A DNA stretch of 8,005 bases, taken from positions 1-8,005 of the forward strand of contig CAJUFV010000278.1 of NCBI GenBank assembly GCA_910585795.1, written 5' to 3'. Made by a program: the position numbers and the translations under genes. The notes beneath the pieces were generated by a model, which ran no database searches, had not been told where the DNA came from, and saw nothing but the letters and a program-made list of their open reading frames with translations. This document shows positions 1 to 6,277 of the stretch, in pieces (position 1 is the stretch's first letter; the number at the start of each line of letters is the position of its first letter). Source of the DNA: an uncultured Clostridia bacterium. Lineage in GTDB: Bacteria; Bacillota; Clostridia; UBA1381.

Positions 1-1
1 A

Positions 2-589
2 AGCAATGAAAAAGAATATGGCAAGGATTTTCTATGGTTTTTGTGGTGCGGATGCTATTCACCGGTATATGGTAAAAACAAAATGACCTCCTTTGAACGT
101 TACTTCATTAGTGACGAAAGCACATGGACGGAAATCAAAGACGAATATTATCATCTCATTGAAAAGCCGTCTGTATGTGATAAAATACTTAAAGAATTTG
201 ATATTGACAGCAATGAATTCTCACATATTATAAACGGACACGTGCCTGTTAAAATCAAAAAAGGCGAAAGCCCAATACGCTCAGGCGGCAAGCTGCTTGT
301 TATAGACGGTGGTCTTTCCAGAGCATATCAATCAGTCACAGGCATCGCAGGTTATACACTGTTATTTAATTCTCACGGACTACTGCTAAGCGCCCACGGC
401 TCTTTTGAATCTATTGAAGGCGCTATACAAAAGGAAATAGATATTCATTCTACGCTTGATGTTGTAGAGTTGGCTCCACACCGTCTGCTCGTTGAGGACA
501 CAGACGCGGGAAAAGCGCAGTCCAAAAAAATTAATGACTTAAAAGCCCTGGTGGAGGCGTATCATAAAGGCAAAGTAAAACAAACCTGA
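2..589 (+). CDS. fbp: Fructose-1,6-bisphosphatase class III, C-terminal part (5' end outside window)
   Basis: The reading frame is open from base 2, so the gene starts before the window. About 195 C-terminal residues are visible of a family that is usually about 640-670 residues long. The enzyme hydrolyses fructose-1,6-bisphosphate to fructose-6-phosphate in the cytoplasm, the committed step of gluconeogenesis. Recognition rests on the family-typical stretch INGHVPVKIKKGESPI (GHVP at 236-247, a histidine of the metallophosphatase-like active site), then GKLLVIDGG and the AYQSVTGIAGYTLLFNSHGL segment. The TTG at 41 is only an internal leucine codon: residues before it (YGKDFLWFLWCG) also fit the family. 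The gene lies 13 bases before the esterase gene with no terminator between, so the two are probably co-transcribed. The C-terminus looks intact, ending in a lysine-rich tail. Identification as the Firmicutes-type class III enzyme is from recalled motifs, not an alignment. Confidence 0.93.
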   Translation, partial: SNEKEYGKDFLWFLWCGCYSPVYGKNKMTSFERYFISDESTWTEIKDEYYHLIEKPSVCDKILKEFDIDSNEFSHIINGHVPVKIKKGESPIRSGGKLLVIDGGLSRAYQSVTGIAGYTLLFNSHGLLLSAHGSFESIEGAIQKEIDIHSTLDVVELAPHRLLVEDTDAGKAQSKKINDLKALVEAYHKGKVKQT

Positions 590-602
590 AAGGATTAAAA
601 CA

Positions 603-1700
603 ATGAACTATAAAAACAAACCTCTTCATATAAACACCCTTGTGCCTAACGGCACATATGAGGTGACAATAAGCATTACGGCTCATGAGGATATTACCTT
701 TACAATACTTTCTCAGTCCAGGCGTTTTATGGTACAGGATGCTTCACTGAAAAAAAACGAGAAAAAAGATTACCGCTTCAATGTGAGCGTATGTGACTAC
801 CATAAAAACCACGAGAACTATACATCAGTAAACGGTGTTAATCTTGACATAGTATGCGACGGTAATTTTTCAGCGGTTTCAGCAGTTTCCCCTTCCGTTA
901 TCCCTGTCATATATATTGCTGGTGATTCAACCGTTACAGACCAGCCCGCGGAATATCCGTACAATCCATCTGCCACATACTGCGGATGGGGACAAATGCT
1001 TCCTCAGTTTCTCAACACAGGAATTGCTGTGGAGAACCACGCGCAGTCAGGCTCCACAACCGCGGATTTCTTAAAAGTCAATTTTACAGCATTCAGTGAC
1101 AAAATAAAACCAGGTGATTTTCTTATTGTGGAATTTGGTCACAATGACCAAAAGCTTCCGGAGCTTGACGCGTTTGGAGGTTATACCGAAAATCTTAAGC
1201 GTTTTATAAATTTTGCCCGCGAAAAAGGAGCGGTGCCAATTATATCCTCACCCATCAACAGAATCATATTCCGGCAGGACGGAACATTGCTTAATCTATT
1301 GGGTGACTACAGAAAAGCCGTACAAAACATATGCGCTGAAATGGAAGTTTCATTTATAGATTTATGGTCACGCACCACGGAATTTTTTGAAGCGGCAGGC
1401 CCTGTAAAGGCATGGGATTATTTCTGGAGCAACGGCACTGAACGTGATTATACACATACAAACGATATTGGCGGAAATATAATCGCAAGATTTGCAGCAG
1501 ATGAAATTATCAAAAACAACATACAGCCTATTGCGGATTTAATAAAAAAAGATATAATTTCCGTAACCATGCCTGAAAAAAAACTTGATACTTATACTCA
1601 AAACACAAAAGAGCTTGAGCATCTAAAAACTATCGGTCTTGTAAATATTCCGCAAGCCTTAGCTCTAACAGATATTGATAAAGACATCACAAGCATATAA
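603..1700 (+). CDS. SGNH/GDSL esterase, rhamnogalacturonan acetylesterase type (CE12-like)
   Basis: A 365-residue serine esterase that probably removes acetyl groups from pectin-derived (rhamnogalacturonan) oligosaccharides. SGNH motifs are visible in order: block I AGDSTV (nucleophile Ser109), GWGQMLPQF (128-136), block II HAQSGSTT (Gly150), block III GHND (179-182, oxyanion Asn181), and block V DYTH (Asp282, His285), giving a complete Ser-Asp-His triad. Residues 1-95 form an all-beta extra domain seen in larger members of this family (SRRFMVQDASL near 39-49). Residues 312-365 are a C-terminal extension I do not recognise. No signal peptide or membrane segment is visible, so it should act in the cytoplasm on imported oligosaccharides. 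The start at 603 has AAAGGA (589-594) eight bases upstream. It follows fbp by 13 bases and is closed by the terminator at 1713-1742. The exact acetylated substrate cannot be read from sequence; a related carbohydrate or xylan acetylesterase is the main alternative. Confidence 0.87.
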   Translation: MNYKNKPLHINTLVPNGTYEVTISITAHEDITFTILSQSRRFMVQDASLKKNEKKDYRFNVSVCDYHKNHENYTSVNGVNLDIVCDGNFSAVSAVSPSVIPVIYIAGDSTVTDQPAEYPYNPSATYCGWGQMLPQFLNTGIAVENHAQSGSTTADFLKVNFTAFSDKIKPGDFLIVEFGHNDQKLPELDAFGGYTENLKRFINFAREKGAVPIISSPINRIIFRQDGTLLNLLGDYRKAVQNICAEMEVSFIDLWSRTTEFFEAAGPVKAWDYFWSNGTERDYTHTNDIGGNIIARFAADEIIKNNIQPIADLIKKDIISVTMPEKKLDTYTQNTKELEHLKTIGLVNIPQALALTDIDKDITSI

Positions 1701-1712
1701 ATTTAAACCTTC

Positions 1713-1742
1713 GCAGACTGACAACAAATCAGTCTGCTTTTT
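1713..1742 (+). terminator. Intrinsic terminator of the fbp-esterase unit
   Basis: A perfect 9-bp stem, GCAGACTGA (1713-1721) pairing with TCAGTCTGC (1729-1737), has a 7-base loop CAACAAA and is followed directly by TTTTT (1738-1742). It begins 12 bases after the esterase stop codon on the same strand. It separates this unit from the downstream regulator, which therefore needs its own promoter. Confidence 0.92.
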
Positions 1743-1777
1743 CTATAATTTGTATTACGCGTTATTATCTAATCATA

Positions 1778-1806
1778 TTGCAAATCTTGTTTTTTTATGA
1801 TAAAAT
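1778..1806 (+). promoter_or_regulatory. Predicted sigma-A-type promoter of the AraC-family gene
   Basis: TTGCAA (1778-1783) as -35 is followed by a 17-base spacer and TAAAAT (1801-1806) as -10. A TG one base before the -10 (1798-1799) makes it an extended -10. The predicted transcription start near 1812-1814 falls just before the ribosome binding site and would give a leader of only about 14 bases. It also places the ATG at 1797 upstream of the transcript, supporting the start at 1827. A TATAAT at 1744-1749 is also present but has no good -35 at the right distance and touches the terminator tail. Confidence 0.55.
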
Positions 1807-1814
1807 TAATTCAT

Positions 1815-1820
1815 GAGGTG
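1815..1820 (+). promoter_or_regulatory. Ribosome binding site deciding the AraC-family start
   Basis: GAGGTG lies six bases before the ATG at 1827. The in-frame ATG at 1797 is preceded only by a T-run and has no Shine-Dalgarno sequence, so the protein should start at 1827. Confidence 0.8.
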
Positions 1821-1826
1821 AACAGA

Positions 1827-2633
1827 ATGAATATTTCACACAGACAAAACGAATATTTATACAGTTATACTAAAAACGACCCTCCTGAATTACAGATGCA
1901 CATACATCATTATTATGAATTTCTGTATTTCAAATCAGGTGACGCTTCTTATTTAGTTGAAAATAATATATATCCCGTTGAAAAAGGCGATATTTTTATT
2001 ACACGTCCAAACGAGCTTCATACTCTTGTTTTCCATTCAGACAAGCAGTACGAGCGTGATTTTGTGCAAATTTCAAAAAGCTTTATAGCGGAATTTCCGG
2101 TATTGTTTGAAGCAATAGACGCTCGTCCTCCAGGAACATATAATTGTATAAAAAAAGATATTGCTGCCAAATATAACCTGTACGAATATTTTGATAACGT
2201 AAAGCACTATGTACTATATCGCCTTCCGGAAAGCGACGCGATGATTAAATCATACACCATTCAATTTCTGGTAAAATTAAATTCAATATCAGAAACAACA
2301 AATAATTCCAGACCCAGTTCAGGAAACCGTATTGACAATATCATTGAATATCTTACATATAATATTTCCTCTGATATTACACTTGATTTCCTTGCTGATA
2401 AATTCTTTATAAATAAATATCACATGTGTCATATTTTCAAGAAAACAACAGGACTTACAATAAAAGAATTTATTAATATCCGTAAAATTACCAAAGCAAA
2501 AAATCTGCTTTGCAGCGGCACAGACATTATGTCTCTTTGCTATGAATGCGGCTTTAATGATTATTCCACCTTTTATAAAACCTTCAAGAAACTTACAGGC
2601 AAATCACCAAAAAATTTTATTCATAATAATTAA
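1827..2633 (+). CDS. AraC-family transcriptional regulator with N-terminal cupin domain
   Basis: A 268-residue DNA-binding regulator. The N-terminal half is an AraC-type cupin sensor: HIHHYYEFLYFKSG (25-38), then the PVEKGDIFITRPNELHTLVF strand pair (50-69) with the usual histidines and Pro/Asn-Glu-His turn. The C-terminal 100 residues are the double helix-turn-helix domain: first HTH about 185-206 (LDFLADKFFINKYHMCHIFK), linker helix with GLTIKEFINIRKITKAKNLL (209-228), second HTH about 234-256 ending in the signature CGFNDYSTFYKTFKKLTGKSP (241-261). Length and layout are normal for sugar-responsive AraC regulators of Firmicutes. The ligand is unknown. A plant cell-wall sugar is plausible because the preceding gene is a pectin-type acetylesterase, but that is inference. 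The gene stands alone between two terminators and has its own predicted promoter. Its stop codon lies inside the downstream inverted repeat. Confidence 0.94.
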   Translation: MNISHRQNEYLYSYTKNDPPELQMHIHHYYEFLYFKSGDASYLVENNIYPVEKGDIFITRPNELHTLVFHSDKQYERDFVQISKSFIAEFPVLFEAIDARPPGTYNCIKKDIAAKYNLYEYFDNVKHYVLYRLPESDAMIKSYTIQFLVKLNSISETTNNSRPSSGNRIDNIIEYLTYNISSDITLDFLADKFFINKYHMCHIFKKTTGLTIKEFINIRKITKAKNLLCSGTDIMSLCYECGFNDYSTFYKTFKKLTGKSPKNFIHNN

Positions 2634-2677
2634 CAAAACCGCTGTAACATTATTACAGCGGTTTTGTTAATTATTAT
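2623..2677. terminator. Bidirectional intrinsic terminator, 25-bp perfect inverted repeat
   Basis: Bases 2623-2647 are the exact reverse complement of 2653-2677, with a 5-base loop CATTA (2648-2652). The core is CCGCTGTAA/TTACAGCGG flanked by AAAA on the left and TTTTG on the right, so each strand reads a GC-containing hairpin followed by a U-rich tail. It ends the AraC-family gene on the plus strand and the hisS-like gene on the minus strand. The plus-strand stop codon (2631-2633) is inside the left arm, and the last base of the minus-strand stop codon (2677) is the last base of the right arm. Confidence 0.93.
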
Positions 2678-3906
2678 TAATCATGCTTCAGCTCTCTTAT
2701 CTCTTCACCAAGGAAACAGAATCCATAATAGCCCTTAGACTGAATTTTATCAAGATATTTTGATAGCTTCTTTGGCTTCTCATATATTACAACATCATAC
2801 TCGTCTCTAAGCTGCTCTGCTGCAATTATCGCGTCAGTAATCTGTGTGCTGTCATAAAGAAGCGCAATACGCTTCTTTGCATCTGGAATTTTATATCCTG
2901 TCTCTGTAAGCAAAGCAAAAATTCTTTCAAATCCAATGGAAAAGCCCACAGCAGGAATATTCTCACCGGTAAATTTGCCTATAAGATTATCATATCTTCC
3001 TCCGCCTGCAATTGAACCTCTGAACTTATCACTGACAATTTCAAAAACAGTTCCCGTATAATAACCCTGTCCTCTTACAAGCGATATATCAAATTCTATG
3101 TTATACGCTTTATTAGCTAGCGTTTCTACCGCCTTTATGATATATTCAATATTCTCAGCAGTTTCATTTCCACATACATTCTTTACGCTGTCGAGAGTCA
3201 TAGGCTTTGAAATAACTTCTTCAAATTTGCTGACTGCTCCACCGTCAAAGGCTTTTTCCTTTAACTCAGCAATTACTCCCTCTGAGCCTATTTTATCCAG
3301 CTTATCAAAGGTAATACATACGCTGTCCAGCTGATTTTCCTCAAAACCTACAGCCGAAAGAAGTCCGCGCAATATCCTTCTATCATTTATTTTAACTGTA
3401 AAATCTGTTATATTCAGTGATAATAACGCCTTTGCTGTAGTATGAATAAGCTCAATTTCAGAGCTTACTGACGATGAACCAATTATATCTATATCACATT
3501 GCACAAATTCTCGAAGTCTGCCCTTTTGCGGCCTTTCCGCGCGGTATACCTTATCAATCTGTATACACTTTGCCGGCAGCACAAGCTGTTCTCTGTTATT
3601 AGCGTAATACCTTGAAAGCGGCAGCGTCAGGTCATAGCGAAGTCCCATATCACACAAATTTTTTTCATCTCCGGAGACAATCGCCTTTGACAGCTTATCG
3701 CCTCTTTTCATAATTTTAAATATAAGATTAAGATTGTCACCGCCGTCACTCTTATCAAGATTTTCAATATCCTCAAGCGCTGGCGTCATTATACGCTCAA
3801 AACCAGCGTCAGTATACGTATTAAGAATACTGTTTTGTAAATAATCTCTAAGCTGTGTCTCTTCGGGAAGATAATCATTCGTACCCTTTAGTGTTGTTAT
3901 TTTCAT
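2677..3906 (-). CDS. hisS: Histidyl-tRNA synthetase family protein (HisRS, possible paralogue)
   Basis: A 409-residue class II synthetase-like protein; HisRS charges tRNA-His with histidine in the cytoplasm. Visible in order: KGTNDYLPEE (7-17), motif 1 with TPALE (41-45), LRYDLTLPLSRY (89-100), motif 2 VYRAERPQKGRLREF (120-134) with its ATP-binding arginine and glutamate, VKINDRRIL (171-179), histidine motif A LVRGQGYYTG (276-285, catalytic-type Arg278), histidine motif B GGGRYDNL (301-308) and motif 3 GFSIGFERI (321-329). The LRYDLT and EFVQCDIDIIG forms resemble archaeal/eukaryotic-type HisRS rather than the usual bacterial LRPEGT form. The C-terminal anticodon-binding domain (about 346-409) stops soon after FLGEE and looks about 25-30 residues short. 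The ATG at 3906 has AAAGGAG seven bases upstream and overlaps the murG stop by 4 bases. HisZ, the regulatory subunit of ATP phosphoribosyltransferase, is the main alternative, but HisZ normally lacks this C-terminal domain and has degenerate histidine motifs. Whether it is the cell's only HisRS cannot be seen here. Confidence 0.82.
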   Translation of the reverse strand: MKITTLKGTNDYLPEETQLRDYLQNSILNTYTDAGFERIMTPALEDIENLDKSDGGDNLNLIFKIMKRGDKLSKAIVSGDEKNLCDMGLRYDLTLPLSRYYANNREQLVLPAKCIQIDKVYRAERPQKGRLREFVQCDIDIIGSSSVSSEIELIHTTAKALLSLNITDFTVKINDRRILRGLLSAVGFEENQLDSVCITFDKLDKIGSEGVIAELKEKAFDGGAVSKFEEVISKPMTLDSVKNVCGNETAENIEYIIKAVETLANKAYNIEFDISLVRGQGYYTGTVFEIVSDKFRGSIAGGGRYDNLIGKFTGENIPAVGFSIGFERIFALLTETGYKIPDAKKRIALLYDSTQITDAIIAAEQLRDEYDVVIYEKPKKLSKYLDKIQSKGYYGFCFLGEEIRELKHD

Positions 3907-5015
3907 ATGTTTACTCCTTTATCTGCCATTTTTTTCATAAGTCCGTAGAGCTTTTCAAGCGCGTCTGTTTTCGCAAGAGGACGAAGCTTTTCAGACATAT
4001 TTGCAAGCATTTTTTTATCCTCTGCCATAGACATCATTTTTTTATACAGAGTTTCCTCACACAATTCCTGTTCCAGTATCACAGCGGCGGCGCCATTATT
4101 TTCAAATTCGCGCGCGTTTTGTTCCTGATGATTTCTCACAACATTGGGTGATGGAATAAGTATAGACGGCTTACCCAGCGCCGCGATTTCACTAACCGTT
4201 ATTGCTCCTGAACGCGCAATAACAAGGTCTGCCGCCGCCATCCAATCAGCCATATTGTCTATATATGACACAACTCTAACATCATCGCTGAGCTCTATGT
4301 CCTTTTCTTTTATTTTCTCTATTACGCTTTCATAATTTCTGTCACCAGTCCCAAACAGCAGTGATATTTTTCCCTCGTTTACAATTCTGCCAAGCATATC
4401 TACCACTGTATTATTTATCTTTTCAGCACCAAGGCTTCCTCCGAATATAAGAACAAACGGCTTTGTTATACTCAGCTTTTCTCTGGCCTGAGCATAATCC
4501 GCATTAAGAATCTCACCTCTTACAGGATTACCCGTAACCACACATTTGTCCTTACGCTTCATGTGATTTACTGTTTCTTCAAAGCTAAGTGCAAGATAAT
4601 CCACATACTTTTCAGCCCCGCGTACCGTAAGTCCCGGATATACATTCTGTTCATGAATAAGCGATGGTACTCCTGTTTTTTTTGCCGCTATCGCAACTGG
4701 TCCGCTCACATATCCGCCTGTACATACAATACAATCCGGCTTAAACTTCTTTATAATATTTTTACAGTCAGAATTTGCCTTAATCAGCTTTTTAATCACC
4801 GAAACATTTTTCATTAAATGCTTCCTGTCAAAGCCCGCAATGTCAATAAACTCCAGACTGTATCCCGCTTTCGGAACAAGCTTAGTTTCCATTCCGCTTT
4901 TTGTTCCAATAAAAAGCGCTTCAAAAGCTTTATCCTGAGACGCCGCATAATCAGCAATTGAAATGGCAGGATTAATATGTCCTCCCGTTCCTCCCCCTGC
5001 AAATATAACCTTCAT
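3903..5015 (-). CDS. murG: MurG, UDP-GlcNAc:lipid I N-acetylglucosaminyltransferase
   Basis: A 370-residue GT28 glycosyltransferase that transfers GlcNAc from UDP-GlcNAc to lipid I, making lipid II on the inner face of the membrane. Motifs in order: GGGTGGHINP (7-16) at the very N-terminus, CTGGYVSGP (98-106), HEQNVYPG (121-128), TGNPVR (161-166), FGGSLGA (191-197) opening the second Rossmann domain, and the UDP-GlcNAc-binding stretch ADLVIARSGAITVSEIAALG (262-281) followed by PNVVRNHQEQNA (290-301). Length is normal. The start at 5015 is fixed by the canonical N-terminus and no in-frame start lies just upstream, although the nearest Shine-Dalgarno is unusually far (13 bases). It follows ftsW after 60 bases and its stop codon overlaps the start of the hisS-like gene (ATGA), so those two are probably translationally coupled. 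Confidence 0.98.
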   Translation of the reverse strand: MKVIFAGGGTGGHINPAISIADYAASQDKAFEALFIGTKSGMETKLVPKAGYSLEFIDIAGFDRKHLMKNVSVIKKLIKANSDCKNIIKKFKPDCIVCTGGYVSGPVAIAAKKTGVPSLIHEQNVYPGLTVRGAEKYVDYLALSFEETVNHMKRKDKCVVTGNPVRGEILNADYAQAREKLSITKPFVLIFGGSLGAEKINNTVVDMLGRIVNEGKISLLFGTGDRNYESVIEKIKEKDIELSDDVRVVSYIDNMADWMAAADLVIARSGAITVSEIAALGKPSILIPSPNVVRNHQEQNAREFENNGAAAVILEQELCEETLYKKMMSMAEDKKMLANMSEKLRPLAKTDALEKLYGLMKKMADKGVNI

Positions 5016-5028
5016 TAAATTATCATCA

Positions 5029-5035
5029 TCCTTTT
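5029..5035 (-). promoter_or_regulatory. Distant ribosome binding site of murG
   Basis: On the minus strand AAAAGGA ends 13 bases before the murG ATG, longer than the 5-9 base spacing of the neighbouring genes. The gap contains two out-of-frame ATGs in a row beginning a 4-codon reading frame (5029-5015) whose TAA shares its last base with the first base of the murG ATG. Translation of that mini-frame is uncertain because its start abuts the Shine-Dalgarno sequence. Confidence 0.5.
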
Positions 5036-5075
5036 CTATACCCTAAGAATAATTCCCTAATACATTATTTCAATG

Positions 5076-6260
5076 CTATTCTTTAATTGAATATCTTGAT
5101 ATATTAAGCAATACACCCATTTCCAGAAGCAATGTAAGTATTGCTGTACCTCCATAGCTAAAAAACGGCAGAGCAACCCCCGTATTAGGTACACTGGAAG
5201 TAGCAACCGCTATATTAAGTATTGTCTGTATTGCAAGCTGTCCGGCAATACCCAAAGCCACAAGTGAACTGTACGTATCAGGAGCGTTCATCGCAATTCT
5301 TACAGCTCTTATTATCAGAGCCGCAAATAAAAGTATTATAACTGCCGCGCCGACAAGACCCAGCTCCTCGCATACAATTGCAAAAATAAAATCATTATAC
5401 GGCTCAGGAAGATATGAGTATTTCTGAACACTCTGTCCCAGTCCTAATCCGAAGATACCGCCTGAGCCTATGGCATACAATCCCTGAGCCACCTGATAGC
5501 TTTCATTACGTATATCCTTAAACGGGTCAATAAAACTGGTTACTCTCGCCCATCTTACAGGGCTGAACGCGTATACTCCCAATATAAGTATAGGCACAAG
5601 AATAAAAGCTCCGATAAGCACTGGCTTTATGGGGGTTCCGCCGGCAATCATTACAGTAACACCAATACCTGCAATAACTATTGCGCCGCTAAGATGTGTT
5701 TCCATAAGCATCAAACCGACAACTACAAACATAATACCCACATACGGCAGATTTCCGCCCAGCTTCTTCAGATTATATTTGCCGCTGTCTATAAGTCTCG
5801 CAAAGTACATAGCTATTACCGGCTTCATAAACTCTGACGGCTGAAGCTCAATAACAGGAGTATTAAGCCACCTCCGCGAACCGTTATGCGATGCTCCTAT
5901 TCCTGGAATAAGCACGCACACAAGCAGTACTACACACACTGCCATCATTTTAGGAACAAAATCCTTATAACCTTTATAGCTTATTTTAGACACAATTCCC
6001 ATGCCCGCAAGACCAATTACCGCGCAGGCAAACTGTTTAAAAAAGAAATAATAGGAATTTCCGTATATACGGTTCGCCGCCGGAGCCGATGCTGACAGAA
6101 GCATTACCAGTCCGGCTGCCAGCAGAAGTATCACTATAAATAAAAATGTATAATCTATATCTCCCGCTTTTACGAATCTGACAGGCTGTCTGTTCGTCTT
6201 AACACGTGTTGTTTTTCTATTCTGTTTTACTGCTCTGTTAGGATATGCAGTTCCAGCCAT
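5076..6260 (-). CDS. ftsW: SEDS-family peptidoglycan glycosyltransferase FtsW/SpoVE
   Basis: A 394-residue polytopic membrane protein of the SEDS family, which polymerises lipid II into glycan strands at the septum together with a class B penicillin-binding protein. A basic cytoplasmic tail (1-33) precedes roughly ten hydrophobic segments starting at about 37. Family motifs: LLSASAP (54-60), NGSRRWL (126-132), LQPSEFMKP (139-147), ETHLSGA (187-193), the extracytoplasmic loop YSYLPEPYNDFIFAIVCEELG (281-301) with the catalytic-type Asp290, and the C-terminal PNTGVALPFFSYGGTA (358-373). The start at 6260 is chosen over a longer open frame reaching 6374 because AAGGAG (6269-6274) sits eight bases upstream, while the longer version would overlap mraY by 97 bases and adds a cysteine-rich stretch unlike the family. 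Position between mraY and murG favours FtsW or the sporulation paralogue SpoVE over RodA; these two cannot be separated here. Confidence 0.95.
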   Translation of the reverse strand: MAGTAYPNRAVKQNRKTTRVKTNRQPVRFVKAGDIDYTFLFIVILLLAAGLVMLLSASAPAANRIYGNSYYFFFKQFACAVIGLAGMGIVSKISYKGYKDFVPKMMAVCVVLLVCVLIPGIGASHNGSRRWLNTPVIELQPSEFMKPVIAMYFARLIDSGKYNLKKLGGNLPYVGIMFVVVGLMLMETHLSGAIVIAGIGVTVMIAGGTPIKPVLIGAFILVPILILGVYAFSPVRWARVTSFIDPFKDIRNESYQVAQGLYAIGSGGIFGLGLGQSVQKYSYLPEPYNDFIFAIVCEELGLVGAAVIILLFAALIIRAVRIAMNAPDTYSSLVALGIAGQLAIQTILNIAVATSSVPNTGVALPFFSYGGTAILTLLLEMGVLLNISRYSIKE

Positions 6261-6268
6261 ATATAATT

Positions 6269-6274
6269 CTCCTT
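6269..6274 (-). promoter_or_regulatory. Ribosome binding site deciding the ftsW start
   Basis: AAGGAG on the minus strand lies eight bases before the ATG at 6260. It overlies the junction just downstream of the mraY stop codon and supports the shorter 394-residue product. Confidence 0.82.
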
Positions 6275-6277
6275 CCG

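Noticed and set aside
1797..1826. Longer AraC-family start at 1797
   Set aside because: No ribosome binding site precedes it and it lies within the predicted promoter; the ATG at 1827 has GAGGTG at six bases.
3098..3334. 78-codon plus-strand open frame inside the hisS-like gene
   Set aside because: It is antisense to a well-supported gene, has no ribosome binding site and shows no recognisable protein features. The same applies to plus-strand frames at 3855-4151, 4144-4335, 4563-4817, 5629-5844, 5886-6095, 6702-6890 and 7383-7685.
2677..3906. HisZ (ATP phosphoribosyltransferase regulatory subunit) as the primary call
   Set aside because: The histidine-binding motifs keep the catalytic-type arginine, motifs 2 and 3 are intact and a C-terminal anticodon-like domain is present, all favouring HisRS. 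No histidine-biosynthesis gene is nearby.
4814..5002. 62-codon minus-strand frame within murG
   Set aside because: It is the shifted frame of the murG N-terminal region and encodes nothing recognisable.
5016..5075. Possible internal promoter between ftsW and murG
   Set aside because: On the minus strand a TTGAAA and a TATAGA are present, but they are 27 bases apart, too far for a standard promoter. A short TTAGGG direct repeat there is too small to interpret.
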